The position numbers and the translations under genes are program-made. Of a stretch of 61,003 bases of DNA, positions 26,718 to 34,643 are shown one piece after another. Location of the stretch: NCBI GenBank assembly GCA_003169675.1, contig PNAT01000195.1:9524-70526 (forward strand), read 5' to 3'. The DNA is from Acidimicrobiaceae bacterium (GTDB taxonomy: Bacteria; Actinomycetota; Acidimicrobiia; Acidimicrobiales; RAAP-2). A model generated the notes under the pieces. That model saw nothing but the letters and a program-made list of their open reading frames with translations. It did not search any database and had not been told where the DNA came from. The first letter of the stretch is position 1, and each line of letters opens with the position of its first letter.

Positions 26718-27961
26718 GTGCAGGGTGCCTTGAGCACAATCGATCTCACAGATCTTGACAATTTCGCTTATGGCTATCCTCGCCAACTGTTTCGGGTCCA
26801 TCGGGAGGTGGCTCCTGTCTGGGGCATGAGCCAACCATCCACACGCCGGATGGTGAGGGGTTTTGGACGGTCGCCACCTATGACGAGGTTCTCCAGGTAT
26901 TTCATGACCCGGTGACGTTCTCATCAGAAACCGGAGAAGACCGCCCCTAAGGGGGGAACGATCCTTCAGGGTCTCCGCGTGGTTGGAGTGATGTTGAACA
27001 TGATGGACGACCCCCGACATGCCCGGATCCGGCGCCTTGTCACCAAAGGGCTCACTCCCACAACCGTCCGCAATCTCGAGTCTGAGGTTCGCCGGCGGAC
27101 AAAGCTGCCTCTTGAACCCATCGAGGACGAGTGCAACTCACTCGTTGACGTCGCTGCGGATCTTCTCATGCAGGCCATCTGCCTTCTCATGGGTGTTCCC
27201 GAATCGGACCGACACCGGCTCTTCGAATGCGTCGAGCACATCTTCGACGTCCCGGATGAGTCGGACTTCATGGCGATGACCCATCAGAGAGAGGCGGCGG
27301 TCAGCAAGGTGTTCGAATACGTGGTCGCCCTCATTGAGGATAAGCATCAACACCCACAAGACGACATGCTCTCCCTCGTGATCCACGCCGAACTGGAGGA
27401 CGAAGATCCATCTAGGCTGACCGAAGGTGAGTTCTCGGCTTTCATCTCTCTGTTGTTCTCAGCCTGTGCGGAAACCACCCGAAATGCCATTGCCGGTTCG
27501 ATGCTTGCCTTCATTGAATGGCCAGAACAACTGGTGCGCCTTCGAAACCACTCGGAGAAGCTGGGAACGGCAGTCGAAGAAATCCTGAGATGGACACCAC
27601 GATCGCCCTTCAAGAGGTGAACCTCCACCACGAACTATGAGATCGGGGGCACAAGATCCTGTCGGGAGAAAAGGTGGTCGTCTGGCGGGGGTCGGCCAAT
27701 CGTGACGAACATCGGTTGTCCGATCCGTTTACGTTCCATGTTCATCGAGACCCCAATCTTCACCTCGCCTTCGGGCATGGTGCGTACTTCTGCCTGGGTG
27801 CGCACTTGGCGCGTCTCGAGATGCGGATTGCACTATCAGAAACCCTCGACACATTTTGCGCATTCGATCTGAACGGATCTACCGAATGGACTCGCAGCAA
27901 CCGGCACACCGGATTGCGGCATCTTCCCCTGAGTGTGACTCGAAGTCTCGCCATGCATTGA
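26718..27961 (+). pseudogene. Cytochrome P450 pseudogene
   Basis: The three frames together spell a nearly complete P450 of the actinobacterial CYP125/CYP142-like kind. The start has [13 protein letters not shown] and EVAPVW. A 1-nt loss near 26819 shifts the frame to [14 protein letters not shown]. An in-frame TAA at about 26948, with a compensating shift in the following G-run, restores frame 1. Then come VMLNMMDDPRHARIRRLVTKG, the I-helix oxygen-binding AETTR and the K-helix EEILRW (ExxR). After FKR a TGA and further indels at about 27618-27665 break the frame again. The heme loop FGHGAYFCLGAHLARLE, with its Cys ligand, is intact. At least four lesions make function very unlikely. Sequence between lesions is well preserved, so decay is recent, unless some lesions are assembly errors. 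Confidence 0.87.
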
Positions 27962-28425
27962 TGAGAGGAACGACGCTTCAGCCCGTCCATTCGGCATCCT
28001 ACGACGCATCTTCGACTCCGTTCTCGGGGCCAAGGATCATCGACCGCGCCTTCTGATCACAGATTGACCGCTCCCCGACTTCAAGACGGGACGGGTCACC
28101 GCACTGTGCGAACGCCAGCTTCGAGTTCTGCACTTGCATCCACGACGTCTCGCCTGCGGGACCGCCACCTCAGGAGAGACGTATGGCAGGCTCCCGCACA
28201 GCGCCCAACGGATACGCTGAAACCGCCAATGATCTTGTCGGTATACGCCCCGAAGCTGTCCGCCTACAACTCTCACAATCCTTTCCGTGGTGGCACCAGA
28301 AGGCCACCTCCCAACGGTGGTCAACCAACTCGAGAGCGGGGAGCGGCCGCGTGGTTTCCTGGCAAGAGGCCAGGAACAAGAACAGGTGGCCCATTGCGGG
28401 GAGGCGGAAGCGTTACTCTTTCCGT
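27962..28425. other. Intergenic stretch of 464 bp with no convincing gene
   Basis: Between the P450 remnant and the NlpC/P60 gene. The plus-strand frame in front of NlpC/P60 stays open from 28183 but has no signal-peptide logic and odd residue content, so I treat it as non-coding. Short stretches such as ERQLRVLHLHPRRLACGTATSGETYG look like a degenerate gene, possibly more of the decayed cluster. I see no clear promoter or terminator. Confidence 0.4.
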
Positions 28426-29709
28426 ATGGCTGCAGTGAATTGTCGGAACACTGTCCGCCGGGTCTTACGCGCCACTTTGGCGAAGGGAGCACTCGTCGCC
28501 ATCATTCTCGGATGCTCCGCGCCCACGGCCGGTGCCACCGGATCATCGACTCCAACCACGCATCCCGGCCCATCTCCCAATCAAGCGCAGATCGATGCGG
28601 CCACATCGAAGGTGATGCAGATTGAAGCCACCTTGTCCCAAGAGGAGCAGCAATCCTCAGCTCTCGATAATCGCTACGTCACGGCCGTGCAGAACATGCA
28701 GAACGCGCAAACTGCCCTTGCTTCCATCAACGCCGATCTGACTCGGACGGAATCCGCCATTCAGGCAGATAAGCGCCACTTGGCCAATGATGCGGTGAAG
28801 GCCTACATCTACGGGACACCACAGACGAAGTTCGCGTCGCTCTTCTCGTCCTCGGTCATTTTGAACGATGCCCGGAATCAATACACAGAACAGATTGTCG
28901 GCAATCTTGACAAGGCGAGGAATGCTCTGCAGGTCTCGGAGGCGCACCTGCAGAGTGAGGAGAGTCAGCAGCAGAGTGACGCCAATCAGGCGCAGGCTGA
29001 GGCAAATCAGGCCAAGGCGCTCGCCGCGGCCAACGCACAAGTGACATCCGCCACCAAGGCAACGCTGTCCCAAGTTCAGGGACAGTTGGCCCAGGAAGTG
29101 GCACAGGCGGCTGTGCAAGAAGCCCAACAGGAAGCGGCAGCGGCGGCCAGAGCAGCGAGTGCGGCTCAAGCCCAAAAGGATGCCGCTGCCGCGGCAGCTG
29201 CCGCAGGTGTTGCCGGTGCGGTCGGTGGCTCGGCCAGCGGGGCCACGGCAACCGCGGCCGCAAACCAGGCCGCTAGCTCCTCTGGCAATCCATCGTCCAA
29301 TGGGCCGATTGGGGGCACGTCATCGGGAGATAGCCAGCAGATGGCAGCCGTACAGGCAGCTGTCTCCCAGCTCGGGGTCCCCTATGTATTTGGCGCCGAG
29401 ACGCCCGGCGTGGGCTTCGACTGTTCGGGCCTCGTCCAGTGGGCCTGGAGTCAGGCCGGTGTGTCCATTCCGAGGACGACCCAGACACAGTGGCCGGCAC
29501 TCCCACATGTCTCCCTCAGTGCCCTTGAACCGGGCGACCTCCTCTTTTATTACAACCTCGATGGCGACAACCAGGTAGACCATGTGGTCATGTACACCGG
29601 CTCAGGACCGTATGGCACCGATACGGTGATTCAAGCTCCGTATACGGGCTCGACGGTGTCGTATTCGCCGATCTTCACGGAGGGGCTCATCGGGGCTGGC
29701 CGGCCATAA
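28426..29709 (+). CDS. Secreted NlpC/P60 peptidoglycan endopeptidase with coiled coil (RipA-like)
   Basis: A 427-residue cell-wall hydrolase. The ATG at 28426 gives a signal peptide (ALVAIILGCSAPTAGATG), so I reject the longer frame from 28183. Residues about 35-255 form a long coiled coil rich in Gln/Ala (QEEQQSSALDNRYVTAVQNM onward), followed by an Ala/Gly/Ser linker. The C-terminal 120 or so residues are the NlpC/P60 domain: QLGVPYVFGAETPG, the catalytic Cys in FDCSGLVQWAW, the catalytic His in QVDHVVMYTG and VIQAPYTGSTV. It would cleave D-Glu to mDAP bonds in peptide stems, probably kept inactive until the coiled coil is engaged, as in RipA/PcsB-type enzymes. No usual ribosome binding site is visible close to the start. 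Confidence 0.92.
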   Translation: MAAVNCRNTVRRVLRATLAKGALVAIILGCSAPTAGATGSSTPTTHPGPSPNQAQIDAATSKVMQIEATLSQEEQQSSALDNRYVTAVQNMQNAQTALASINADLTRTESAIQADKRHLANDAVKAYIYGTPQTKFASLFSSSVILNDARNQYTEQIVGNLDKARNALQVSEAHLQSEESQQQSDANQAQAEANQAKALAAANAQVTSATKATLSQVQGQLAQEVAQAAVQEAQQEAAAAARAASAAQAQKDAAAAAAAAGVAGAVGGSASGATATAAANQAASSSGNPSSNGPIGGTSSGDSQQMAAVQAAVSQLGVPYVFGAETPGVGFDCSGLVQWAWSQAGVSIPRTTQTQWPALPHVSLSALEPGDLLFYYNLDGDNQVDHVVMYTGSGPYGTDTVIQAPYTGSTVSYSPIFTEGLIGAGRP

Positions 29710-29769
29710 CCGCGAGGGTGCTCTCGGACCCGACTGCGAACACGGCACCGGTCGGTGGAGAATGGATCC

Positions 29770-30849
29770 ATGGCAGAGCAAAGTGGGCTCGATCCCCCGT
29801 CCACGGCGATCCCGCCGTCTGTTTCTCCGAGACTTTCGCTGGTCATTCCGGCGTATAACGAGGAACTGCGCCTGAACGCCGGAATCGCCAGACTTCTCGA
29901 AGCTATCGGCACTGGCGCTATTGACGGCGATACGACCGAATTCATTGTTGTCGATGACGGAAGCATCGACGCAACCGCATCGTGTGCTCAAGCGCTCCTG
30001 GCATCACTACCCCACCTGAAAGTCATTCAGCTTGCCAAGAACCAGGGCAAGGGAGCAGCGGTTCGAGCTGGTGTCGCGGCGGCCTCAGCGTCGGCAATAA
30101 TTTTTGCCGACGCGGACATGGCCATCGACCCTTCACAGACACCTCAGTTCATTGAGGCTCTCGCAACTGCTGATATGGCCATTGGATCGCGTGCCGCCTC
30201 CGGGGCAACCGTGGACCGCTCAAGCATCAGCCGATCTCTGATGAATCGGTCATTCAATCGGCTCGTCAACACCCTCACACGAGTTTCTCTCGATGACACC
30301 CAGTGCGGGTTCAAAGCGTTCAACGCACCGACCGCAAAATTGCTGTTCCATTGCACCGTGACCGAGCGGATGGGCTTCGACGTTGAGGTGCTCCTCCTGG
30401 CGAGACGTCTCGGCCTCACTATCACTCAAGTACCCGTGCATTGGCTCCGGGTCAGAGGGAGCCACGTGAGATCTTGGGCCGATTCCGTCTCCATGGTGTC
30501 TGACGTAATCCGTGTCAGAAGGGCGGTCGACAATATGCCGCCGTTGCAAGGAGTCCGGATGACCTTGCCGGCACATACGTCAGGGGCGGGAAGGAAACCG
30601 CACTCCGGTTATGGCTACTTGCAATCCCTCAGCGCGTACCTTCCCGTGCTCAGGCGAGCCAACGGTGAATTTCTCGTGCTCTTGCCACTCATGACCGAGA
30701 TTGATGTCACGACGATGTTTGAGAAGATGACCCTGGAGCTGAGTGGAATAGTCCTAGAACGGACCTCGATCACAACGGCCCGTCTCCGCACCATGGCTCC
30801 ACTGACCTTGAGCTGGGACGATGCCGAAATCACCGCACCTGCCGCCTGA
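29770..30849 (+). CDS. GT2 glycosyltransferase, dolichyl/polyprenyl-phosphate glucosyltransferase-like
   Basis: A 359-residue protein with the start at ATG 29770 behind a GGAG at about 9 nt. Residues about 20-245 match the ALG5/DPG-synthase branch of GT2: VIPAYNEELRL, VVDDGSIDAT, KNQGKGAAVRAGV, the metal motif FADADMAIDP, GSRAASGA, and DTQCGFKAFN, which is very typical of this branch. These enzymes make polyprenyl-phosphate-glucose (or mannose) on the inner membrane face for GT-C enzymes to use outside, and several GT-C-like proteins are encoded nearby. The protein lacks C-terminal transmembrane helices. It instead has an unrecognised C-terminal region of about 110 residues with an LPLMTEIDVTTMFEKMTLELSG stretch. 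Confidence 0.85.
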   Translation: MAEQSGLDPPSTAIPPSVSPRLSLVIPAYNEELRLNAGIARLLEAIGTGAIDGDTTEFIVVDDGSIDATASCAQALLASLPHLKVIQLAKNQGKGAAVRAGVAAASASAIIFADADMAIDPSQTPQFIEALATADMAIGSRAASGATVDRSSISRSLMNRSFNRLVNTLTRVSLDDTQCGFKAFNAPTAKLLFHCTVTERMGFDVEVLLLARRLGLTITQVPVHWLRVRGSHVRSWADSVSMVSDVIRVRRAVDNMPPLQGVRMTLPAHTSGAGRKPHSGYGYLQSLSAYLPVLRRANGEFLVLLPLMTEIDVTTMFEKMTLELSGIVLERTSITTARLRTMAPLTLSWDDAEITAPAA

Positions 30850-30910
30850 GTGGCGTCGGCGCCCCACCGATCCAAAAGGGTAGGGGCCTCAGGGTCGATA
30901 CCATTGAACG

Positions 30911-31792
30911 ATGGTCAACGAGCGCCCAGTCATTGCTGAACGGAAACGTTCGACGGCGATCGTGCCGATCCGGATCCCAATGGAGGAATCCAAGCACCCG
31001 AACGACCCTCGGCAATCCGATGTCGACGAATGGGGGCGATCGGAACGCACTAGGGCCATGGCTCGAGCTCTCTATGAACCGCTCTATTCGAAGTGGTTTC
31101 GAGCCGAATGGGAAGGTCTAGAAAGGATTCCCGCTGAGGGTGGTGCACTCCTGGTTGCCAACCATGCGGGGGCGATCCCGTCGGACGCTCCTGTCATCAT
31201 GCACGGTATCGAGAAAGAACTCGAGCGCCCCGTCTACGGTTTGGCTGACTACTTCTTCCGAACGCTTCCTGTCGTGGGAACCCTCTGGGCCCGGACCGGT
31301 GGGGTGTCTGCCCGACCCCTCAATGCCTATCGACTCCTGAAGGAACAAAATCAGCTCGCACTGGTTTTTCCTGAAGGAACCAAAGGACCGTCCAAGTTGT
31401 TCACCGACCGCTACCAGTTGCGCCGATTCGGCCGAGGTGGCTTCGTCGAGATCGCCATGCGTGCGGGGGTCCCGGTAGTCCCAATAGCAGTTGTCGGATC
31501 AGAAGAGGCCATGCCCGTCATCCTTCGCCTGCCCACTTTGGCCAAGGCCCTCGGTATTCCTTATTTCCCAATCACGGCCAACCTTTTGACCATGGGTCCG
31601 CTCGGTCTCGTCCTGCCCTTTCCGGCCAAGATCAAGCTGCGGGTACTCGAACCCATTCATTTTGACGTCCCCGCCGATCAGGATCGCTATTCCAAGAGTC
31701 GGGTCATGGAAGAAGCCGAGAACATCCGCACTCTGCTCCAGGAGTCTATCTACGACATGCTGCGTGACCGCCGCAGCGTGTGGTTTGGCTGA
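30911..31792 (+). CDS. PlsC-like lysophospholipid/glycerolipid acyltransferase
   Basis: A 293-residue protein. The acyltransferase core starts near residue 70 with the variant block NHAGAIPSD (His and Asp six residues apart instead of HX4D, as in a subgroup found beside epimerases in actinobacteria), a hydrophobic segment, then FPEGTKGPSK (EGT block that binds glycerol phosphate) and VPVVPIAVVGSEEAMPV. The N-terminus (about 60 residues) is charged and probably cytoplasmic. It transfers an acyl group to a lysophospholipid or another glycolipid acceptor at the membrane. The next gene, an epimerase-like protein, starts 15 bp after its stop, and this acyltransferase/epimerase pairing also occurs in mycobacteria as I recall (Rv0501-Rv0502). 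The start GTG or ATG near 30911 is uncertain. Confidence 0.85.
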   Translation: MVNERPVIAERKRSTAIVPIRIPMEESKHPNDPRQSDVDEWGRSERTRAMARALYEPLYSKWFRAEWEGLERIPAEGGALLVANHAGAIPSDAPVIMHGIEKELERPVYGLADYFFRTLPVVGTLWARTGGVSARPLNAYRLLKEQNQLALVFPEGTKGPSKLFTDRYQLRRFGRGGFVEIAMRAGVPVVPIAVVGSEEAMPVILRLPTLAKALGIPYFPITANLLTMGPLGLVLPFPAKIKLRVLEPIHFDVPADQDRYSKSRVMEEAENIRTLLQESIYDMLRDRRSVWFG

Positions 31793-31806
31793 CGGGCGCA
31801 GCCTTT

Positions 31807-32844
31807 ATGGGCCGACGAGTGCTGGTGACTGGAGCCGACACCTTTTGGGGTGGCCGGATGATTCAAGCCCTTGAGGCCGATCCGAGCATGGATGTCATTC
31901 TCGGTATGGGGGCCCAAACGCCGACGGTGCCCTTTGAACGTGCCGAATTTGTCCGGGCTGATCAGACATATTCGATCCTCAATCGAATTGTGAAGGCGAC
32001 ACAGGTCGACACCATCCTCCACACATTCATGATCACAAATTCTGCCACGGTGCCGCAGCGTGCCATGAACGAGATCAATGTGATCGGGACAATGAACCTC
32101 TTGGCTGCGGCGGGAGCGTCCGGGTCCACTGTGCGACACATCGTGGTCAAGTCGTCCACGCTTGTCTACGGTTCTTCCGCCCGGGATCCGAGCACATTCC
32201 ACGAAGACACGCCCCGCGGCAGCCCGGCGAGCAACGGTGTTGAGCGAGCGCTGATTGAGGCAGAAAGTCTTGTTCGGGACTTTTCCGAAGACAATCCGGC
32301 GACGCTTGTCACAGTGCTCCGCTTCGCCAACGTGCTCGGGACACACATAACAACCCCCATAAGCCGGAACCTGTCGCGCCCACTTTGTCCTGCGATATTC
32401 GGATTTGATCCACTCCTGCAATTCGTCGAGGAAGATGATGTCGAGCGGGCACTTCTCCACGTCACTCGTGGGAGTATCCCTGGCCTCTACAACGTGGCGG
32501 GTGATGGCCGGCTGCCCTGGAGTGAAGTAGCACGAATATGCGGCACTCGCCTCATCCCGGTCTCCCCATTCAGCCTCCTGAATATACGGCCGTTGGCCCG
32601 CTTCTTCGAGCTCCCAGAGGAACTGGAAGACCTTCTTCGCTTCGGACGGGGTGTCGATACGCGGCGGCTGGCCTCTACCGGATTCAAATACAACGCCACC
32701 AGTGCTGGCGCCGTCGAGAGCTTCATCCGGGCTCTACGGTTGCGACGACAATCCGGGAGAAAGCCGAATTCGTACACTTACGAGCATGATGTTGAGCAAT
32801 TTTTCCGTCATTCACCGTCGGTGACCGGCATCTCTGACAACTGA
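31807..32844 (+). CDS. Epimerase/dehydratase-like NAD-binding protein lacking the YxxxK motif
   Basis: A 345-residue extended SDR fold, with the start at ATG 31807 (GRRVLVTGADTFWG). The Rossmann motif is degenerate (GADTFWGG). The segment LVYGSSA matches the SSxxVYG strand (KSSTLVYGSS), but where YxxxK should follow there is ASNGVERALIEAE, with neither Tyr nor Lys. The rest, VEEDDVERALLHVTRGSIPGLYNVAGDG and a C-terminal helix bundle, is typical. Without the catalytic pair it is unlikely to epimerise a sugar. A binding or regulatory role, or use of another base, is possible. It shares an operon with the acyltransferase before it. Mycobacterial GalE2-type neighbours of acyltransferases are the closest parallel I know. 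Confidence 0.8.
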   Translation: MGRRVLVTGADTFWGGRMIQALEADPSMDVILGMGAQTPTVPFERAEFVRADQTYSILNRIVKATQVDTILHTFMITNSATVPQRAMNEINVIGTMNLLAAAGASGSTVRHIVVKSSTLVYGSSARDPSTFHEDTPRGSPASNGVERALIEAESLVRDFSEDNPATLVTVLRFANVLGTHITTPISRNLSRPLCPAIFGFDPLLQFVEEDDVERALLHVTRGSIPGLYNVAGDGRLPWSEVARICGTRLIPVSPFSLLNIRPLARFFELPEELEDLLRFGRGVDTRRLASTGFKYNATSAGAVESFIRALRLRRQSGRKPNSYTYEHDVEQFFRHSPSVTGISDN

Positions 32845-32848
32845 GATC

Positions 32849-33469
32849 TCAGTCGGCCAGCCACTCGGCGACGAACTCGGCTTCGCGAGCGGCCCACTCT
32901 TCAGAAGTGATGGCGTACCGGACATGGTCTTCCCATGCTCCGTCAATCTCCAGGAAACGCTCTGCAATCCCCTCCTGCCGGATGCCCAGCTTCTCGACCA
33001 CGCGACGACTAGCGGTGTTCCTGGGGATGATCGAGATTTCCACCCGATGAAGTGAAATTGCCTCGAATGCGAACTTGAGCGTGACCACAACCGCTTCTGG
33101 GACAAGGCCTCGTCCCGCCAGGGAGTCGTCAATCCAATAGCCGATGAACGCGCTTTGGAATGGACCGCGCTGAATTGACGAAAGGGTCACCTCGCCGGCA
33201 AACCGCTCACCAACGAAGATCCCGAATCCATAGCCGGTACCAAGGTGCCGTTCCCGTTCACGAATCCCACAGCGGGCAGCAAAACTAGGTCGGTCCTCGG
33301 AGGGATTGGGGGCTCCCTTCGGCCTGGGTTCCCATCGCAACAGCCAATCGGCACATCTCGTCCGCACGGCGTGCCATTCATCAAAGTCATTCTCGGTCAA
33401 CGACCGCAGCATGACCCTTTGGCCGCGAAGCTCAAGGGGAGCATGGCGAACTGTTCTCGCCGCACTCAT
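32849..33469 (-). CDS. GNAT-family N-acetyltransferase (RimJ/RimL-like)
   Basis: A 206-residue protein from the ATG at 33469, whose ATGA overlaps the stop of the aminotransferase gene. The longer frame from 33757 runs inside that gene and is rejected. The fold shows the RimJ/RimL pattern: LRGQRVMLRSLTENDFDEWH at the N-terminus, FAGEVTLSS, FIGYWIDDSLAGRGLVPEAVVV (the acetyl-CoA pyrophosphate loop region with GRG), VEISIIPRNTASRRVVEKLG and QEGIAERFLEIDGAWEDHVRYAI. Such enzymes acetylate protein N-termini or small amines. The target is unknown. It is co-transcribed with a class V aminotransferase, so an amino-sugar or amino-acid substrate would fit but is not proven. Confidence 0.9.
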   Translation of the reverse strand: MSAARTVRHAPLELRGQRVMLRSLTENDFDEWHAVRTRCADWLLRWEPRPKGAPNPSEDRPSFAARCGIRERERHLGTGYGFGIFVGERFAGEVTLSSIQRGPFQSAFIGYWIDDSLAGRGLVPEAVVVTLKFAFEAISLHRVEISIIPRNTASRRVVEKLGIRQEGIAERFLEIDGAWEDHVRYAITSEEWAAREAEFVAEWLAD

Positions 33470-34566
33470 CGTTCGAGCACCTCCTTGAGGGCACCCAACA
33501 GAGTCACCACGTTGCGGCGTCGCGCCGTGTGACCCATGCAGCCGATTCGCCACACGCGACCGGCCAGTTGCCCCGCCCCGGCTCCGATCTCGATGCCGTA
33601 TCGGCTCAGCAAGAGCCGTCGGCATTCGGCTTCGCTCATACTTGAAGGGAGATCCTTGGGGACGCACACGGTGGTCAGTTGTGGTAGCCGATGACCTTCT
33701 TGAGCGAACAATTCCAGCCCAAGCGCCTCCAACCCATCCTGAAGGAATCTCCCGCACTCGGCATGGCGAATTCGTGCGGCGTCAATGCCCTCCTCAAGTA
33801 CCGCACCGAGACCGGCGTGCAGTGCTGCCACCATCGTCACTGGAGCCGTGTGGTGATACACCCTTCCGCCTTCAGCACTTCCGTCGACGTAGCGCGAAAG
33901 AAGGTTGAGGTCCAGGTACCAGCTGGAGGGGCGTTCAATGATCCGATCACGCGCCCGATCAGACACTGTGAGAGGGGACAGTCCCGGAGGAACTCCGAGG
34001 CACTTTTGGGTTCCGCTGTATGCGACGTCCACCTTCCACTCATCAACCTTGACCTCAATTCCGCCCAAGGACGTCACCATGTCAACCAGGAGGAGAGCTT
34101 CGCCTTTTTCTGCTCCCAGTTGGCTGATGTCATTGCGTACACCGGTAGAAGTTTCCGCATGCACGATGGCGATGATTGAAGGTGAATGGTGTGCGGACAA
34201 CAGAAGGTCGTTGTCGATCGGTTCACCCCAAGGAGCGTCAACCCTGATCACCTCGGCCCCCACGCGACCCGCCACCTCGCACATACGCTCGCCGAAGACG
34301 CCATTGACTCCGACCACGACGGGATCTCCCGCCCGCACAAAGTTGACGAAGGAGGCCTCCATGCCTGCGGAGCCGGTCCCGCTGATAGGCAGGGTCAATG
34401 CGTTCAAGGTGGCAAACACCTGCCGGAGGCGGTTGTTCGTGCTGTCGAGAACTGCTAGGAATTCGGGATCGAGGTGGCCCAGAACTGGCCTACCGAGTGC
34501 CAACGTCACTTCCGGATAGGGGTTTGAGGGACCCGGACCCATGAGCAGGCGGTCGGAAATTGGCAT
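33466..34566 (-). CDS. Class V PLP-dependent aminotransferase (serine-glyoxylate/alanine-glyoxylate type)
   Basis: A 366-residue fold-type-I PLP enzyme, with the start at ATG 34566 (PISDRLLMGPGPSNPYPEV). LMGPGPSNPYPEVTLAL opens the family, then GTGSAGMEASFVNFVRAGDPVVV, the Asp that binds pyridine N in LLLVDMVTSLGGIEV, and the Schiff-base Lys in YSGTQKCLGVPPGL. Family members transfer amino groups between serine or alanine and glyoxylate or pyruvate. In actinobacteria some act in photorespiration-like glycine/serine metabolism. It is the upstream gene of the pair with the GNAT gene and is divergent from the tandem GT2 gene, with only about 77 bp between them. Confidence 0.9.
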   Translation of the reverse strand: MPISDRLLMGPGPSNPYPEVTLALGRPVLGHLDPEFLAVLDSTNNRLRQVFATLNALTLPISGTGSAGMEASFVNFVRAGDPVVVGVNGVFGERMCEVAGRVGAEVIRVDAPWGEPIDNDLLLSAHHSPSIIAIVHAETSTGVRNDISQLGAEKGEALLLVDMVTSLGGIEVKVDEWKVDVAYSGTQKCLGVPPGLSPLTVSDRARDRIIERPSSWYLDLNLLSRYVDGSAEGGRVYHHTAPVTMVAALHAGLGAVLEEGIDAARIRHAECGRFLQDGLEALGLELFAQEGHRLPQLTTVCVPKDLPSSMSEAECRRLLLSRYGIEIGAGAGQLAGRVWRIGCMGHTARRRNVVTLLGALKEVLER

Positions 34567-34643
34567 CCGCGCATCGTGGCAGGTCCATGCTCGCCAGCGC
34601 CAACGCGCCCTGGTTACACCCCTCAGTCCTGTAGATTGCCTGC

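Noticed and set aside
26718-27961. Intact cytochrome P450 gene
   Set aside because: Only separate frame pieces encode it; stops and frameshifts at about 26819, 26948 and 27618-27665 break it.
28183-28425. N-terminal extension of the NlpC/P60 protein
   Set aside because: The extension would put a signal peptide 80 residues inside the protein; ATG 28426 gives a normal export signal.
33470-33757. N-terminal extension of the GNAT protein
   Set aside because: It runs inside the aminotransferase gene; ATG 33469 overlaps that gene's stop as coupled genes do here.
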